Virus record (IMG/VR): IMGVR_UViG_3300030380_004558
Location: 7,597-45,319 of that record
Source: a virus
Strand: one strand, 5' to 3'
DNA: 37,723 bases
Below the pieces are notes generated by a model, which was not told the DNA's origin, ran no database searches, and was given only the letters and a program-made list of their open reading frames with translations. Shown here piece by piece: positions 13,051 to 23,227 of the stretch. Positions within the stretch are counted from its first letter, which is position 1, and every line of letters starts with the position of its first letter. Made by a program: the position numbers and the translations under genes.

Positions 13051-13351
13051 TACCAGTTACAAAGGGTATCTCTATACCTTTGACAGCGATTTTGTTTTGG
13101 AACTTATGCGTCTTGACCTTACAACTTCGGTACCCATAGTAATGCAAGTAGAGCGGTATGTTGACAGAAACTATACTTATTCACCTGGTGCTACCTTCGA
13201 GTTAGCAGGAGTTGTGGGAAAAGAAAACCCGTTTTATTTTTTGATTGAAGTTTATCACAATGATGACATGATTTTTGAAAACCTACATCAAATTGATTCA
13301 GACACTTTCCTAGATTACTACAATAAAAACATGCTTCTCTCTCCAAAATAG
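13019..13351 (+). CDS. Hypothetical protein (110 aa)
   Basis: Not recognised. Acidic, beta-rich looking, with many Tyr/Phe residues. The start is at the ATG at 13019 or 13028, both inside the end of the nuclease gene in another frame. Overlap suggests coupling to the replication operon. Confidence 0.6.
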   Translation: MDSMRKYTEANTSYKGYLYTFDSDFVLELMRLDLTTSVPIVMQVERYVDRNYTYSPGATFELAGVVGKENPFYFLIEVYHNDDMIFENLHQIDSDTFLDYYNKNMLLSPK

Positions 13352-13394
13352 TAAAGTATTTTTTTTTTGCGAAATAATTTATATCTTAGAAGGC

Positions 13395-13586
13395 ATGAAT
13401 GGATTACCTCCAGTAGAGAATAAGCGCATACAAAATATAAACTTTGTTATGGCTGATCTTCATGCATCACTGAACTCAATTTACGAACATCTTATGGATA
13501 AAGAATACACCCCTCTGAAAGGAGAAGTAAGTTCATTAACTAAAAAGCTTCGTAGTGTTGGCGAGTCAGTAACCGATGAAGTTTAG
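13395..13586 (+). CDS. Small helical protein (63 aa)
   Basis: Mostly helical with a coiled-coil look (IQNINFVMADLHASLNSIYEHL). No family recognised. It overlaps the following membrane microprotein gene by 11 bases (13576-13586). Confidence 0.55.
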   Translation: MNGLPPVENKRIQNINFVMADLHASLNSIYEHLMDKEYTPLKGEVSSLTKKLRSVGESVTDEV

Positions 13587-13662
13587 ACCTGACTATGATT
13601 TTATAGGTGCTGTTTGCATCACCCTTATAGTGATGTACTTACTTTCTATTCTTATATTTTAA
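13576..13662 (+). CDS. Single-pass membrane microprotein (28 aa)
   Basis: ATG at 13576 within the end of the preceding gene, TAA at 13660-13662. After a charged start (MKFRPDYD) the rest is one hydrophobic helix (FIGAVCITLIVMYLLSILIF). Position at the end of the early strand and size could suit a small membrane effector or holin-like peptide, but there is no direct evidence. Its 3' end overlaps the convergent late gene by 24 bases. A CATCAC/GTGATG hairpin (13617-13635) lies inside it and may help separate the converging transcripts. Confidence 0.45.
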   Translation: MKFRPDYDFIGAVCITLIVMYLLSILIF

Positions 13663-13827
13663 CACTTTCCTTCGCCTTCTTCTTTGTGAAATTATTGATG
13701 GTCCTTTCTTTTTTGGGTGTATACGTTTAGGTAGAGTTCCAGAGGTTGTCTCTTTCTCCCACTTCTCTGCTATCTCAGGGAGGTTCTTATACATATACGC
13801 TCTTTGGGCTTGACTTTTGAATGGCAT
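13639..13827 (-). CDS. Small basic phage protein (62 aa)
   Basis: Begins MPFKSQAQRAYMYKNLPEIAEKWEKET, the pattern of a widespread small phage protein family (MPFKSxAQRRYLyakhPEIAkrWe), and ends in a very basic stretch (QRRRRRKVLKYKNRK). Function is not established. It is often found near structural genes. Last gene of the late strand, one base after the giant internal protein gene. Confidence 0.75.
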   Translation of the reverse strand: MPFKSQAQRAYMYKNLPEIAEKWEKETTSGTLPKRIHPKKKGPSIISQRRRRRKVLKYKNRK

Positions 13828-13828
13828 A

Positions 13829-16800
13829 TTAATATAAATTTTCTAAGATATCTTTTTCAATATCCTCTAATTCTTTTTCTAAAGCTTTTATTTCATCATC
13901 CTCTCCTTCATATAACTCGTCATATAGCTCTGGAAACATTTTTTTCATTTCTTTTTTAGATTCTTTTGATCTTCCACTGCTTCTTTTTTTACTACCTTTT
14001 ATAGCATATTCAGAAAAATTAAACATTCTTAATATAGCTTCACCCATATCCTTCGAATCCATTACTTTAGAGTAGTTGTTGGCTAATTTTTTTATAGTTA
14101 ATAATGGTAGACCTGTTGCTTGTGCTAAGTCTAAATAAAAATCTTGCATGTATTGAGCCCGCTTCGCTGGATTTTTAGTTTTAGAAGCTCTTTCATATCT
14201 TTCTGATAAACTTTTAGCAATTGCTAAAACACCGACATCTTTACTACTAGTCCAAGGCTTTCCTGTTAATTTATCTCCGATGATTGTAAAAACTTCCCCA
14301 TAAATAAATAAGGCATTTAAATTTCCAAGTATTGCGGATCTCCAAAGATCATCATCATCATCTTCTCTAAAATCTCTTAACAATCCAGGTAAGCCCAGTG
14401 TGACATACTGAAATAAAACCGGCATAAACACGTGATACATGACAAATGTCCTTATATTCTCCCCCCTTGTTCCTTTCCCAGCTTGCTTGTCCCACGCCAT
14501 AAGCTTTCTGTTTAGCGCTCTAACAGCTTGTATTTCTTTTCTTAAATATTGTTTTGGTGTAGTTAAAAACATATTAGCAGCTCTATACAAAGGACCTTGT
14601 TTTTGTAAGAAATCTTTATCTTGCAAGTCGCTTGACTGCTGTGTTCTTTTGGTGTCACGCTCAAATTTAATTATTGCATGATCAATCGCATCTTGCTCAG
14701 TAGCGGTTGGGTTAGCTTTTTTGAACTGGGCTTTATAATAGGAATAATTTGGCGCGCCTCCCAACATTATTGCTGCACGGTCACCAGCTATTACCTGAGC
14801 CATTAAAAAGTTTACTATCCAATCTTTTGTTTTAGCTCCTACAGGCAATACTTGATTAGCATCTTTTTCGCTATAATTTTCAATCTGCCTAAGAATAGAG
14901 TTATTGTTTCTATCTTGCATGTAAACAGAGTTTTCTCTAATTTCTTTAAACACTTGAAGCTGTTCTGTTTTGTTTTTAGCTGCATACTCTAGCCAATTAA
15001 ATATGCCGATATCATTTGCATATGTAAAAGTAGAAGTTAACTGCTTAATCATAATCACAGGATTTATTCCAAGACGTGAGATTAAAAACACACTATTGGT
15101 CATATCTAAAAAGCCTGTTAAGAACTGTCTTTCACCGCCTCTACTAGCAATCTTTTTAATAGCATCGTTTATTAGATCATTTATTTTCTGTCCATGGATA
15201 TCTCTTATTGCTTTCTTTATATTTTGATTATCAAACAATTTAAACACATCTCTAACAGGAACTGCGTATGCAGCAAAATATTCCATGTCATCTATATAGC
15301 TTGTTAAAGCTGTTGTGCCGTCAGTAGGTATTATAGGTTTATTGTTTTTACTTCTAGCTTTGGTAGAGGCAGAACCTACAGAGGTTTGCATTACGCCTTG
15401 ATCACCCAACAAGTCCATTCTTTCTGGATCTCCCTGTCCCTCCCTATTTAGATAGCCTGCATAAAACTTATTCATAGGCATATCAGTACGATAAATCTGC
15501 TTATAAGTTTTATTATAGTGCTTGTAAAGGGTAGGATACAAGACATTAACTTGCCAGTCTGCAAATTCTTTTAGTTTTGGATTTAATTTATTTTCAATTT
15601 CATTCATAACCCTAACATCTTGTCCATTATACATTTTTTCAAATGCTTTTTTATTTGCAGGATCTTTGTATTGATTGTATAAGTAATACATTTGATTTTG
15701 TGAAAGGATTAACTCTTCTTCATTTAAAGCTTTTGTATAAGCGTTATTTTTTTCAATACTGTTTGGATCTTTTTGTAATGCATCTTCAGCTTTCTTTACT
15801 CTATCAGAATCTATATAAATTTGAGTAGGAGTGAGCTGACTAAATTCTTTATTTTTTTGTCTCCAATTTTTTCCTAGATATCTTGACATTTCGGCATCTA
15901 ACATAACTGATAATTCTAGTTTTCTTTTTTTAAATTCTCTCGTTGCCGCATCTATTCTTTCAGTAACCAAGACTTGAGCTCGTCCACCAAAAAGCTCCCC
16001 AGGCAATGAAGATATTCGATCCATCAATCCATCAAGCGCCTCTGCGGTAGCGATTACCCCATTGTCAATGGATCTCATTATATTATTAACTATAGTAGAT
16101 GCTCTATTGCTTAGGGCTTTTCTTTCTTTTTCTGTTTTTCTACCCTTGCTTTCTTTATCTAATTGTTCTTGTAAATCAGGATCGTCTAGATTTAATTTGT
16201 TTCCTGTTATGTCAAAATATAGCTCCCCAAATTGTCTTCTGTATTCCTGAGCTTGAGCTTCAATTTGAGCTTTTAATATACCCCGGCCTTCCTGAACCAA
16301 CCCAACCAATCCTTCGAAAGCCTGATCAAGCGCCTCGGTTTTGTTTAGATCTGTGTCACCCATCAACAAAGCATTGTTTATGTTAATAGCTATTTGAAGA
16401 TCTACCATTTTATTAATAACATCAGGTGATTGATTGGGATCTTGAGCTAATTTTAAAAACTCTGTGTTTAAAACTTTGTTTCTTTCAGATATTTCTTCTT
16501 CCGTAGCGGACTCACTGAGAATAGTATTTTTTATAGCTATAAGTCTTTTTTTAGACTCAAGATCTATCTTGATGGCTTTTTTTCTACCACTTACTAATGT
16601 TTCATATTTTCCGTTTAAAATATTATCAATTCTATTTAATAAAGATTTATTATTTTTTGCAGTGGCTATATCTATAACCTCATCCAAAATATTTTCAATA
16701 TTTGTTGAAGTAGCTAAAGTAACTTTACTAATTAAGTCATTAACCTCTTTATTAGTATATAATTCAGGTGGCAAACTTTTTCTTATAAAAGCTCTGACCT

Positions 16801-19800
16801 GACGCTTAATCTTCTGTAAATCCTTTTCTGTTTTGGTAGATTGACGTACTAATATCCTGGCATTTTTAAGACGTGCCGCCATGTTTTTGGTAGGTCTTTG
16901 ACCTATAGACTTCTGAAGATCAATCTCCATTAGCCTTTGTTGATTGGACAAACTTATTTTAGTTTTTCCTTTTACTTTTGTTTTAACACCTTCATCAACA
17001 TACTCCGGTTGTTTTTGCATGAACTCAATAGCTTTATCCATAATTTGAGCTTCAGACAATTTTTTCTTACGTCTTTTATTTTTTACTCGCTCTCCCTTAC
17101 GAAATGATTCTATTTTATTATAAAGACTTAATCCGGCCTTAGCTCCTCCAATTAAATTAGTAAAACTTTGAGGTAAGGTATTCTCAAGACCTAATGGAAT
17201 ATCCATTACCTCACGAATCTCTTTCATGGTTAACCTTTTGCCATCACTTTTTTTATATTTTCTTTTAAAAAAATCAACTATTAATTCATCTCGAAAACCT
17301 GCGTCTCTACCTTCAGTAACTATATTTAAAGGAGATTTCTGTTGTCTTCTGCGTAGTGGTGTAGGCTTGTATCTTGGTCTGCCTGGTTGTTTTATATATA
17401 ATCCGCCGCCTCTCCCAAATTGATCTTCTCTTGACTTAAACGCCTCAAATCCAAAAGGCTCAACAGCTTTTCGCAGTTCAGATAAATTTGCTGTTTTTGG
17501 AATAAATCCTCGATCATTCATATTAAATAAACGAGTTACATCTTCAATACTTCTTTGTTGTCTTTTTCTTATTTTAGGATCGCCTGTTGTATCTATATTA
17601 TCCGGCACCTTAGCAATATACTGTCCGCCCATTGCTGATCTTGCCGCTTGAGGTTTGGCTCTTTGGCCTAGAGGAGTTTTGTTAACCCCCTTTGGTCGAG
17701 CTGCAGTTTTTTCTGGACCTGCCGGCACGGCGTTAGGATATACTTTTCTTACGTCGACCGCATTATTAAAAACCATAATTGGTTTTCCCGAAATAGTATA
17801 AGGATATGAGGGATGATATCCTGGATCTCCTTCTCTTACTTCTATTATGTCTGAGTTTTTGTCAAACTGAATTGCCGAAATAATATCTCCGTAACCAACA
17901 TCTTTTAAACTTGGAGCGTTAACATAGTCTAACACACCCACGTCAACTTTTGCAGTTGGTGTGATTGGAGGTATTCCAAACTTATCTGCAGATTCTGCAC
18001 TAAAAAATGTTTTAGCAAAAGTTCCTCTAGATAAATAGGATATTTTATTTTCCCCTTCAAACGGCATCAAAGTATTTAACTCATCTAAGTTGCTAATTTG
18101 ACCTGGAAGTCCTTTAGCTTTTAAGGCTGAAGAAATTTCAGTTAATTTTAATTTTTGATTAACATAGTTTAAAAGCTCTTGCGGGCTTACTCCTTTATTA
18201 ATAGCATGTGCTATTTCTGCATTTAGATACTGGAAAAACCGAAAGCTTCCTGTAATACCATCAGGAACTTGAGACATGACAAGGCCCACCCCATCACTCT
18301 GTTTTACCTTGTTTAATATTTTTTGAGCTGCAATCTTCTCTGTAAAAGCCCACCCATATGGTGTGCCGTAAGGATATAAATAACCGCCATAAAAATCAAA
18401 CTCTAACCCTGTAGGGCTTTTTATCCTTCCAAAAGTGGCTTTGTCTGCTGCAAAAACAAAAGCATTTGTTCCGGACAACTCATTAATACTGCCACGCTTT
18501 ACGTTTTTAAAATCGATTGCACCATAGTTTATTTGAAAAGGATCGTCTCGCCGCTGCCTCGGTAGATTTATTGATGGACCATCATCTTCTATATTATCTG
18601 GAATAATACCATCCGCCTCTTTTATTAATTCTCCTTGCTCTAATATTTCGACATCACCCTCGGTTATTTCTTCTCCCGTTCCTACTTTGGTAGCCAAAGT
18701 GTTTAAAAGATCTATTACATCTTCATCTGTTTTGGTAAATTCAGAAATATTTAAATCAACACCAAAAGTGCTTGCTAAATTTTCAATAAATTTAATTACT
18801 ACATTTTTTTGTGGCTTACTTAAGGTTTTATATTCAGAAGACATTATGCCTATTAATTCAGCTAGCCTTTCTTCGTTTTGCAATTCACTTACATTTTCGT
18901 AAGACTGAGCAAATGTGTCAATTCTTTTAGCAAGATCGCTGTCATCAGGCAAAGTTTTTCTTACAGAAGTCATCATTGTTTCTGCAACTTGAGCGGCTTT
19001 TGGATCAGTTTTTATTTTACTCAGAAATACTGCGTGAAATATCTCATGAGGAACTGTGGATGCTGTTGCGCTTGAAAGATTTACATGTATTGTGTCTCCA
19101 ATAAGCTCCGCTCGCCCTGGAGCAGCATACTTTTCAAACTCTTCGTTTGATTCATGTAGTATTATTCTAGTATTAGGGAGTAGTTTAGCAATAGATTGTG
19201 CTCCTAATCTTGCTAGACCTATAACTCTATCAACCCTAGTTTTATTGTCAACTGTCAGCGTTTGCTTTTTGCCGGCCCTATTGATGCTTAAATTATCAAA
19301 AACTGTATCTGTAGTGTCGGCAGTTTCATCACCAAAAAAAGCATCTATGTCTTGTTGTTCCTCCGTTAAAACGGTGTCATCTTCTACCGCTGCATTTAAA
19401 TCAGCATCTTTAATATCAGCAGTCTTAACTGATTCTGCCCTACTAATAGCTTCTATTTCAGAATCTATTTTTTTAATTTCCTCTAACTGCTTAGTATATA
19501 AAACAGGATCTTTATTTTCTATTTGTTTTTGCAACGATTCTTTACGCTGTAACCGTCCCATTATTTGTTTTTGAGATTCTAAAGGAAGGTCAGCGGGAAT
19601 CTGATCTATTAATGCAGAGGCCTGATTAAAATCATCTATTTGTTTTTGTCCTTGTTCTTTAGTAAGCTCCCCGTTATTTATTTTTTGTTTAATATCGGTA
19701 ACAAAAGCTGACTGAAACTTAGAGTCTTTTCTTATAGCTTTAAACATGTCAAAAACATCATTATCGACTTGTGTGAAATCTTGTTTACTGTAAGCATCAC

Positions 19801-21739
19801 TTATTGCTGGAAGAGTTCCTAGGACAAATCCACCTACAGCCTCCTGAGCCCCAGCCCTAAATACTTCTCCCAATCCTTCAGCAAAGTTTTTAGGATTTTG
19901 AAATAGATCTTTTTCTTTTATGTTATTAAAAAGTGCCTTTCCACCTATGTCAGCTATCTGTTGCATTGCCCCTGTTTCGAACTCAGCTAATGTAGCTGCT
20001 GTTACTGTTGCACCACCTCTTCCAAGGCTATTTGTTACATACTTTCGAACAAAATTTCTAAACGTGCCTTCTGTTACATCATCCGGCATATTTTTTATAA
20101 TCCTTGAAAATATCTTTCGTACAAAAGGTTGTTTGTCTATTATGTTTCTAAAACCTACATTTTCCAAAACACCAGAAACAATGGCAAGGGGAAGTTTCAA
20201 TGATGCTTTTTCATTTTCAGTAAGATCCAAGTCTTGAAATTCCTCTTCGTAATAATCTGATACTTGAGAAACTAGATTAGCAACACGAGTAAACTTCTCT
20301 GGATTTAAAAAAGCGGGAATAGACCCAGCAAGTCCTATTAAGGCACCTGCCCAAAACTCTTTCTTTTTTGCTTCCATGTATTGTTCGCTTACATTCTTTC
20401 CTCCAGTAAGCTCAACAAAATACTCTCTTATGCCAGGTAAGGTTTCTCCTTTTTTTGTTTTTTTTACTTCATCAATAATTTCACTTACTAGTTGGCCGCT
20501 TTGAGTTATATTCTCTGTAATTATTTGACCTGGCGCACCTACACCTGCGCTTGTTGTCGTAGTTTTTGTGTCTATAATCTCAGGATATAAACCTTTTATT
20601 TGCGTGTATGTTAGTTCTTCAAAGTTATCAGGAAGTGTTTTTCCTATTGCAATAGCCTTTTCTCTAAACCTTTCTTTAAACTCTGAAGGAGGTAGCCCTG
20701 CAAACTCTCTAAGCTCTGTGGCAATATCTATACCATATCCCGTATATCCCGCTCCTATACGTCCCACTCCTCGTGCAAATTCCTCTCTAAGTGCTTGTCC
20801 TAAGTTTCCTTGTCGAGCACTCATAGCAGTGTATTCTCCAATACTCTCTTCTAATTTAGCGCGTCTATTAAAATAAGAGTCTTTGTATTTTATTATTTCC
20901 TCTAAAGACTTATTAAGTTGTTTTTGCTGATTGTTGTAATTTATAATACGCTGACGCTGCGCAGATCTTTGCGCGTCACTCAATGACTCCAATGCTTTTT
21001 TTTCTTGATCTAATAGAGACTGGTTTTTTAAATAATTCTGCATTCCCTCGTTTAAAGTTTCTGCTTCCATATTTAAAACTTTGATAGACTCCACTACTTC
21101 TTTATTTGTTTCAAATATTATTTTGTTTCTATCATATACCTTCTCGTCTTTTCTAATATTTATACTTTGTTGAATATTGTCTTTTATAAAGTCATCTAAT
21201 TTTCTCGCTTCTTCTATGTTTGTTTTTGTTGTAAAAGCATCAAGACCAATAGTCATCTCATTTCCATTGGCTGATTTAACATTCATTTTATCATATCCAA
21301 CTCCTGTTTCTTCAAAAGTAAACCCTTCATTGCCGTATAAATAATTTAATCTTTCGACCACAAACTCTTCATCTTTGGCAATAAGATCAGGTTTAATTTT
21401 AAGTTCAGAAAAATCTTCAGGCTCTTCTACGGTAGAAACTACTGTGGCTGTAGGCGCTGTTGTTTCAGTTTGTACTTCAGTTGGTGCTGTTTGAGGAGTC
21501 GTGGGAGACACCGATAAACCATCCCCTGAATCTGAAGCCATACCTTCTTTTTTTTTTAAGCCCCATGGCTCGCTAAAATTTTCAAGAGAAGTTTTTGACA
21601 TTAAACCTTTTTCAATACCCATATCGTATATGGATTTGATCTGGTCTTCGTTAGCTTGAGAAAAAACATCAAAGCTTACAGCGTCAGTGATTAATCCCGC
21701 TTTTAAGTACGCATCATATATTTGTTGTAGCTTATCCAT
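13829..21739 (-). CDS. Giant internal/ejection virion protein with HEIFH metallopeptidase motif
   Basis: 2636 residues, largest gene in the window. A Pro/Thr-rich linker lies near 75-110, long coiled coils at about 160-310 and 680-780, then a zincin motif VPHEIFHAVFL with H898, E899 and H902. A compact domain follows at about 1050-1330, a basic Lys/Arg-rich helical region at 1400-1800, and a C-terminal domain (about 2200-2560) resembling the large polyvalent protein-associated domain LPD38 (SRLGINPVIMIKQLTS, GDRAAIMLGGAP, KQYLRKEIQAVRALNR), with a hydrophobic stretch near 2430-2450. Position after gp14-like and gp15-like genes suggests the role of T7 gp16: ejected first to form a trans-envelope channel. 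No transglycosylase is obvious, and the peptidase motif may replace it. Its ATG overlaps the previous stop (TAATG). Confidence 0.75.
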   Translation of the reverse strand: MDKLQQIYDAYLKAGLITDAVSFDVFSQANEDQIKSIYDMGIEKGLMSKTSLENFSEPWGLKKKEGMASDSGDGLSVSPTTPQTAPTEVQTETTAPTATVVSTVEEPEDFSELKIKPDLIAKDEEFVVERLNYLYGNEGFTFEETGVGYDKMNVKSANGNEMTIGLDAFTTKTNIEEARKLDDFIKDNIQQSINIRKDEKVYDRNKIIFETNKEVVESIKVLNMEAETLNEGMQNYLKNQSLLDQEKKALESLSDAQRSAQRQRIINYNNQQKQLNKSLEEIIKYKDSYFNRRAKLEESIGEYTAMSARQGNLGQALREEFARGVGRIGAGYTGYGIDIATELREFAGLPPSEFKERFREKAIAIGKTLPDNFEELTYTQIKGLYPEIIDTKTTTTSAGVGAPGQIITENITQSGQLVSEIIDEVKKTKKGETLPGIREYFVELTGGKNVSEQYMEAKKKEFWAGALIGLAGSIPAFLNPEKFTRVANLVSQVSDYYEEEFQDLDLTENEKASLKLPLAIVSGVLENVGFRNIIDKQPFVRKIFSRIIKNMPDDVTEGTFRNFVRKYVTNSLGRGGATVTAATLAEFETGAMQQIADIGGKALFNNIKEKDLFQNPKNFAEGLGEVFRAGAQEAVGGFVLGTLPAISDAYSKQDFTQVDNDVFDMFKAIRKDSKFQSAFVTDIKQKINNGELTKEQGQKQIDDFNQASALIDQIPADLPLESQKQIMGRLQRKESLQKQIENKDPVLYTKQLEEIKKIDSEIEAISRAESVKTADIKDADLNAAVEDDTVLTEEQQDIDAFFGDETADTTDTVFDNLSINRAGKKQTLTVDNKTRVDRVIGLARLGAQSIAKLLPNTRIILHESNEEFEKYAAPGRAELIGDTIHVNLSSATASTVPHEIFHAVFLSKIKTDPKAAQVAETMMTSVRKTLPDDSDLAKRIDTFAQSYENVSELQNEERLAELIGIMSSEYKTLSKPQKNVVIKFIENLASTFGVDLNISEFTKTDEDVIDLLNTLATKVGTGEEITEGDVEILEQGELIKEADGIIPDNIEDDGPSINLPRQRRDDPFQINYGAIDFKNVKRGSINELSGTNAFVFAADKATFGRIKSPTGLEFDFYGGYLYPYGTPYGWAFTEKIAAQKILNKVKQSDGVGLVMSQVPDGITGSFRFFQYLNAEIAHAINKGVSPQELLNYVNQKLKLTEISSALKAKGLPGQISNLDELNTLMPFEGENKISYLSRGTFAKTFFSAESADKFGIPPITPTAKVDVGVLDYVNAPSLKDVGYGDIISAIQFDKNSDIIEVREGDPGYHPSYPYTISGKPIMVFNNAVDVRKVYPNAVPAGPEKTAARPKGVNKTPLGQRAKPQAARSAMGGQYIAKVPDNIDTTGDPKIRKRQQRSIEDVTRLFNMNDRGFIPKTANLSELRKAVEPFGFEAFKSREDQFGRGGGLYIKQPGRPRYKPTPLRRRQQKSPLNIVTEGRDAGFRDELIVDFFKRKYKKSDGKRLTMKEIREVMDIPLGLENTLPQSFTNLIGGAKAGLSLYNKIESFRKGERVKNKRRKKKLSEAQIMDKAIEFMQKQPEYVDEGVKTKVKGKTKISLSNQQRLMEIDLQKSIGQRPTKNMAARLKNARILVRQSTKTEKDLQKIKRQVRAFIRKSLPPELYTNKEVNDLISKVTLATSTNIENILDEVIDIATAKNNKSLLNRIDNILNGKYETLVSGRKKAIKIDLESKKRLIAIKNTILSESATEEEISERNKVLNTEFLKLAQDPNQSPDVINKMVDLQIAININNALLMGDTDLNKTEALDQAFEGLVGLVQEGRGILKAQIEAQAQEYRRQFGELYFDITGNKLNLDDPDLQEQLDKESKGRKTEKERKALSNRASTIVNNIMRSIDNGVIATAEALDGLMDRISSLPGELFGGRAQVLVTERIDAATREFKKRKLELSVMLDAEMSRYLGKNWRQKNKEFSQLTPTQIYIDSDRVKKAEDALQKDPNSIEKNNAYTKALNEEELILSQNQMYYLYNQYKDPANKKAFEKMYNGQDVRVMNEIENKLNPKLKEFADWQVNVLYPTLYKHYNKTYKQIYRTDMPMNKFYAGYLNREGQGDPERMDLLGDQGVMQTSVGSASTKARSKNNKPIIPTDGTTALTSYIDDMEYFAAYAVPVRDVFKLFDNQNIKKAIRDIHGQKINDLINDAIKKIASRGGERQFLTGFLDMTNSVFLISRLGINPVIMIKQLTSTFTYANDIGIFNWLEYAAKNKTEQLQVFKEIRENSVYMQDRNNNSILRQIENYSEKDANQVLPVGAKTKDWIVNFLMAQVIAGDRAAIMLGGAPNYSYYKAQFKKANPTATEQDAIDHAIIKFERDTKRTQQSSDLQDKDFLQKQGPLYRAANMFLTTPKQYLRKEIQAVRALNRKLMAWDKQAGKGTRGENIRTFVMYHVFMPVLFQYVTLGLPGLLRDFREDDDDDLWRSAILGNLNALFIYGEVFTIIGDKLTGKPWTSSKDVGVLAIAKSLSERYERASKTKNPAKRAQYMQDFYLDLAQATGLPLLTIKKLANNYSKVMDSKDMGEAILRMFNFSEYAIKGSKKRSSGRSKESKKEMKKMFPELYDELYEGEDDEIKALEKELEDIEKDILENLY

Positions 21740-23217
21740 TAAGGTAAATTAAGGGTGGTATCGGTTTTAAAAATATCGTCAAGGGGACCCCCTTCAGGAT
21801 TATCTGGATCTGGATCTGGTTTCGGAGTAGTGTTGGCTGGACTTAATTTATTTTTTAACGCAGATAAGGATCTAGCGTTTACATTTTCTAAGACAAAAGT
21901 TATAATTGATTGTTTAACATCTTCTGCATTTTGACCTTCAGAGAAAATTATATCTCTGCCTCTATTAGAAGGAAGTAAAATTTCTTCAGTTACTTCTTTA
22001 CCCTCTTTATCTACTTGAGTCAATCTAATACTCTGTCCATCTATTAAATTAATAGGATTATCAATTGAAATACCAAATTCACTTAGAGTTTGATTAATTG
22101 AAGTAATTACATCAGCATCATCTTTTTGTTTTAAATCCTCTAATAAAATATTTTTTTCTAAATAAGACTTAGCATCTGCCATTATTGTGCTTGCTACCTT
22201 TTCTTTTCCTTTATCTTTTCTTGCCTGAATTCTTTCAGCAAGCTCATCCCTTCGTAACTGCAAAGAATCTTTTTCGTACTCAGATAACTCTTGACGCTCC
22301 TTAACCTCTCTAGGTAGAGCTTTACGAAGCTCTCCTGCCATAAAGTCTACAGCTTTTTGTTCATCACCTTCAGCAAAACCAAAAGTGCCATCGGGTTTTC
22401 TATAGACTGACCCCGGTTTTAAGTCTTTTTCATTATACACCACGTTATACCCCATTCCATCAACGAGAATAGAAACAGTAGGCGCTTGTGCTCCAGCTAA
22501 TAAAGCCTTAGCCTCATCTTGCATTATAGTATCTAGTTCTTTTCCGCTCATATTTGCATAAACACCCGTAATCGTTTTTCCACTGCCTTTAGTAATTCCT
22601 CTTTTTCCAAACTGATCAACTAGATTTTTAGCAACCGTACTGTAATCATACTTAGGTAAATTACCATTAGTTAAGTCGCTCAGGTATGAAGGGCTAACTA
22701 TGTCTCCTGTTTCTTTGTTAAATAATTTTAACCCACCTCTGCCATCGCGCTCTACTTCCATTGCCCCTGGCTGAAACACCTTATTAAAATGATTTAAATT
22801 AGCCGTATTAACCTCACTAGACTTTCCACTAGCTACATCATCCGCAATTTGTTGAGCTGTTTTTTGATAAGAAGTTTGAGCGGCTATCATTTGTTCATTT
22901 GATTGATTTAGATTTCTCCACTGCGCAGCATATTCACTGGAATTTATTCGACCAGACTCTAATTGTTTTTGCAACGTAGTAGAAACATCCATAATTCCTT
23001 GGCTAAACTTTCCAAAAAACTGATTAGCATTCTGATTGGCTGTCGGGGTAAGATCTCGCTGGCTTTTTCTAAGCGCATCTTGCTCATCCCTCCACGTTTG
23101 TCTTTGCTTTTCTCTTTTATCTTCTTGTGCTAAAAGCGTATCTGACAAATCAAACAATGTTGAAGCGTCTGGAACTATTGCTTTATCTTGTAGCTTGAAC
23201 CCTATTTTAGTTGCCAT
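21739..23217 (-). CDS. Internal virion protein (gp15-like position)
   Basis: 492 residues, no sharp family match. Coiled-coil and Gln/Ala/Asn-rich N-terminal third (DKREKQRQTWRDEQDALRKS), a beta-rich middle (about 250-310) and another coiled coil (about 315-350). Order between an Ala/Gln-rich gp14-like protein and the giant ejection protein matches the internal-core cassette of podoviruses. It ends in a Pro/Asp-rich tail (KPDPDPDNPEGGP). Confidence 0.6.
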   Translation of the reverse strand: MATKIGFKLQDKAIVPDASTLFDLSDTLLAQEDKREKQRQTWRDEQDALRKSQRDLTPTANQNANQFFGKFSQGIMDVSTTLQKQLESGRINSSEYAAQWRNLNQSNEQMIAAQTSYQKTAQQIADDVASGKSSEVNTANLNHFNKVFQPGAMEVERDGRGGLKLFNKETGDIVSPSYLSDLTNGNLPKYDYSTVAKNLVDQFGKRGITKGSGKTITGVYANMSGKELDTIMQDEAKALLAGAQAPTVSILVDGMGYNVVYNEKDLKPGSVYRKPDGTFGFAEGDEQKAVDFMAGELRKALPREVKERQELSEYEKDSLQLRRDELAERIQARKDKGKEKVASTIMADAKSYLEKNILLEDLKQKDDADVITSINQTLSEFGISIDNPINLIDGQSIRLTQVDKEGKEVTEEILLPSNRGRDIIFSEGQNAEDVKQSIITFVLENVNARSLSALKNKLSPANTTPKPDPDPDNPEGGPLDDIFKTDTTLNLP

Positions 23218-23227
23218 ATTTTATTGT

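Noticed and set aside
13617-13635. CATCAC/GTGATG hairpin as a bidirectional terminator
   Set aside because: The stem is perfect, but neither side has a proper T-run, so I mention it only within the microprotein entry.
16062-21000. Many plus-strand open frames of 60-170 codons across the giant late gene
   Set aside because: All are hydrophobic, Ser/Leu-rich antisense shadows of the 2636-aa gene.
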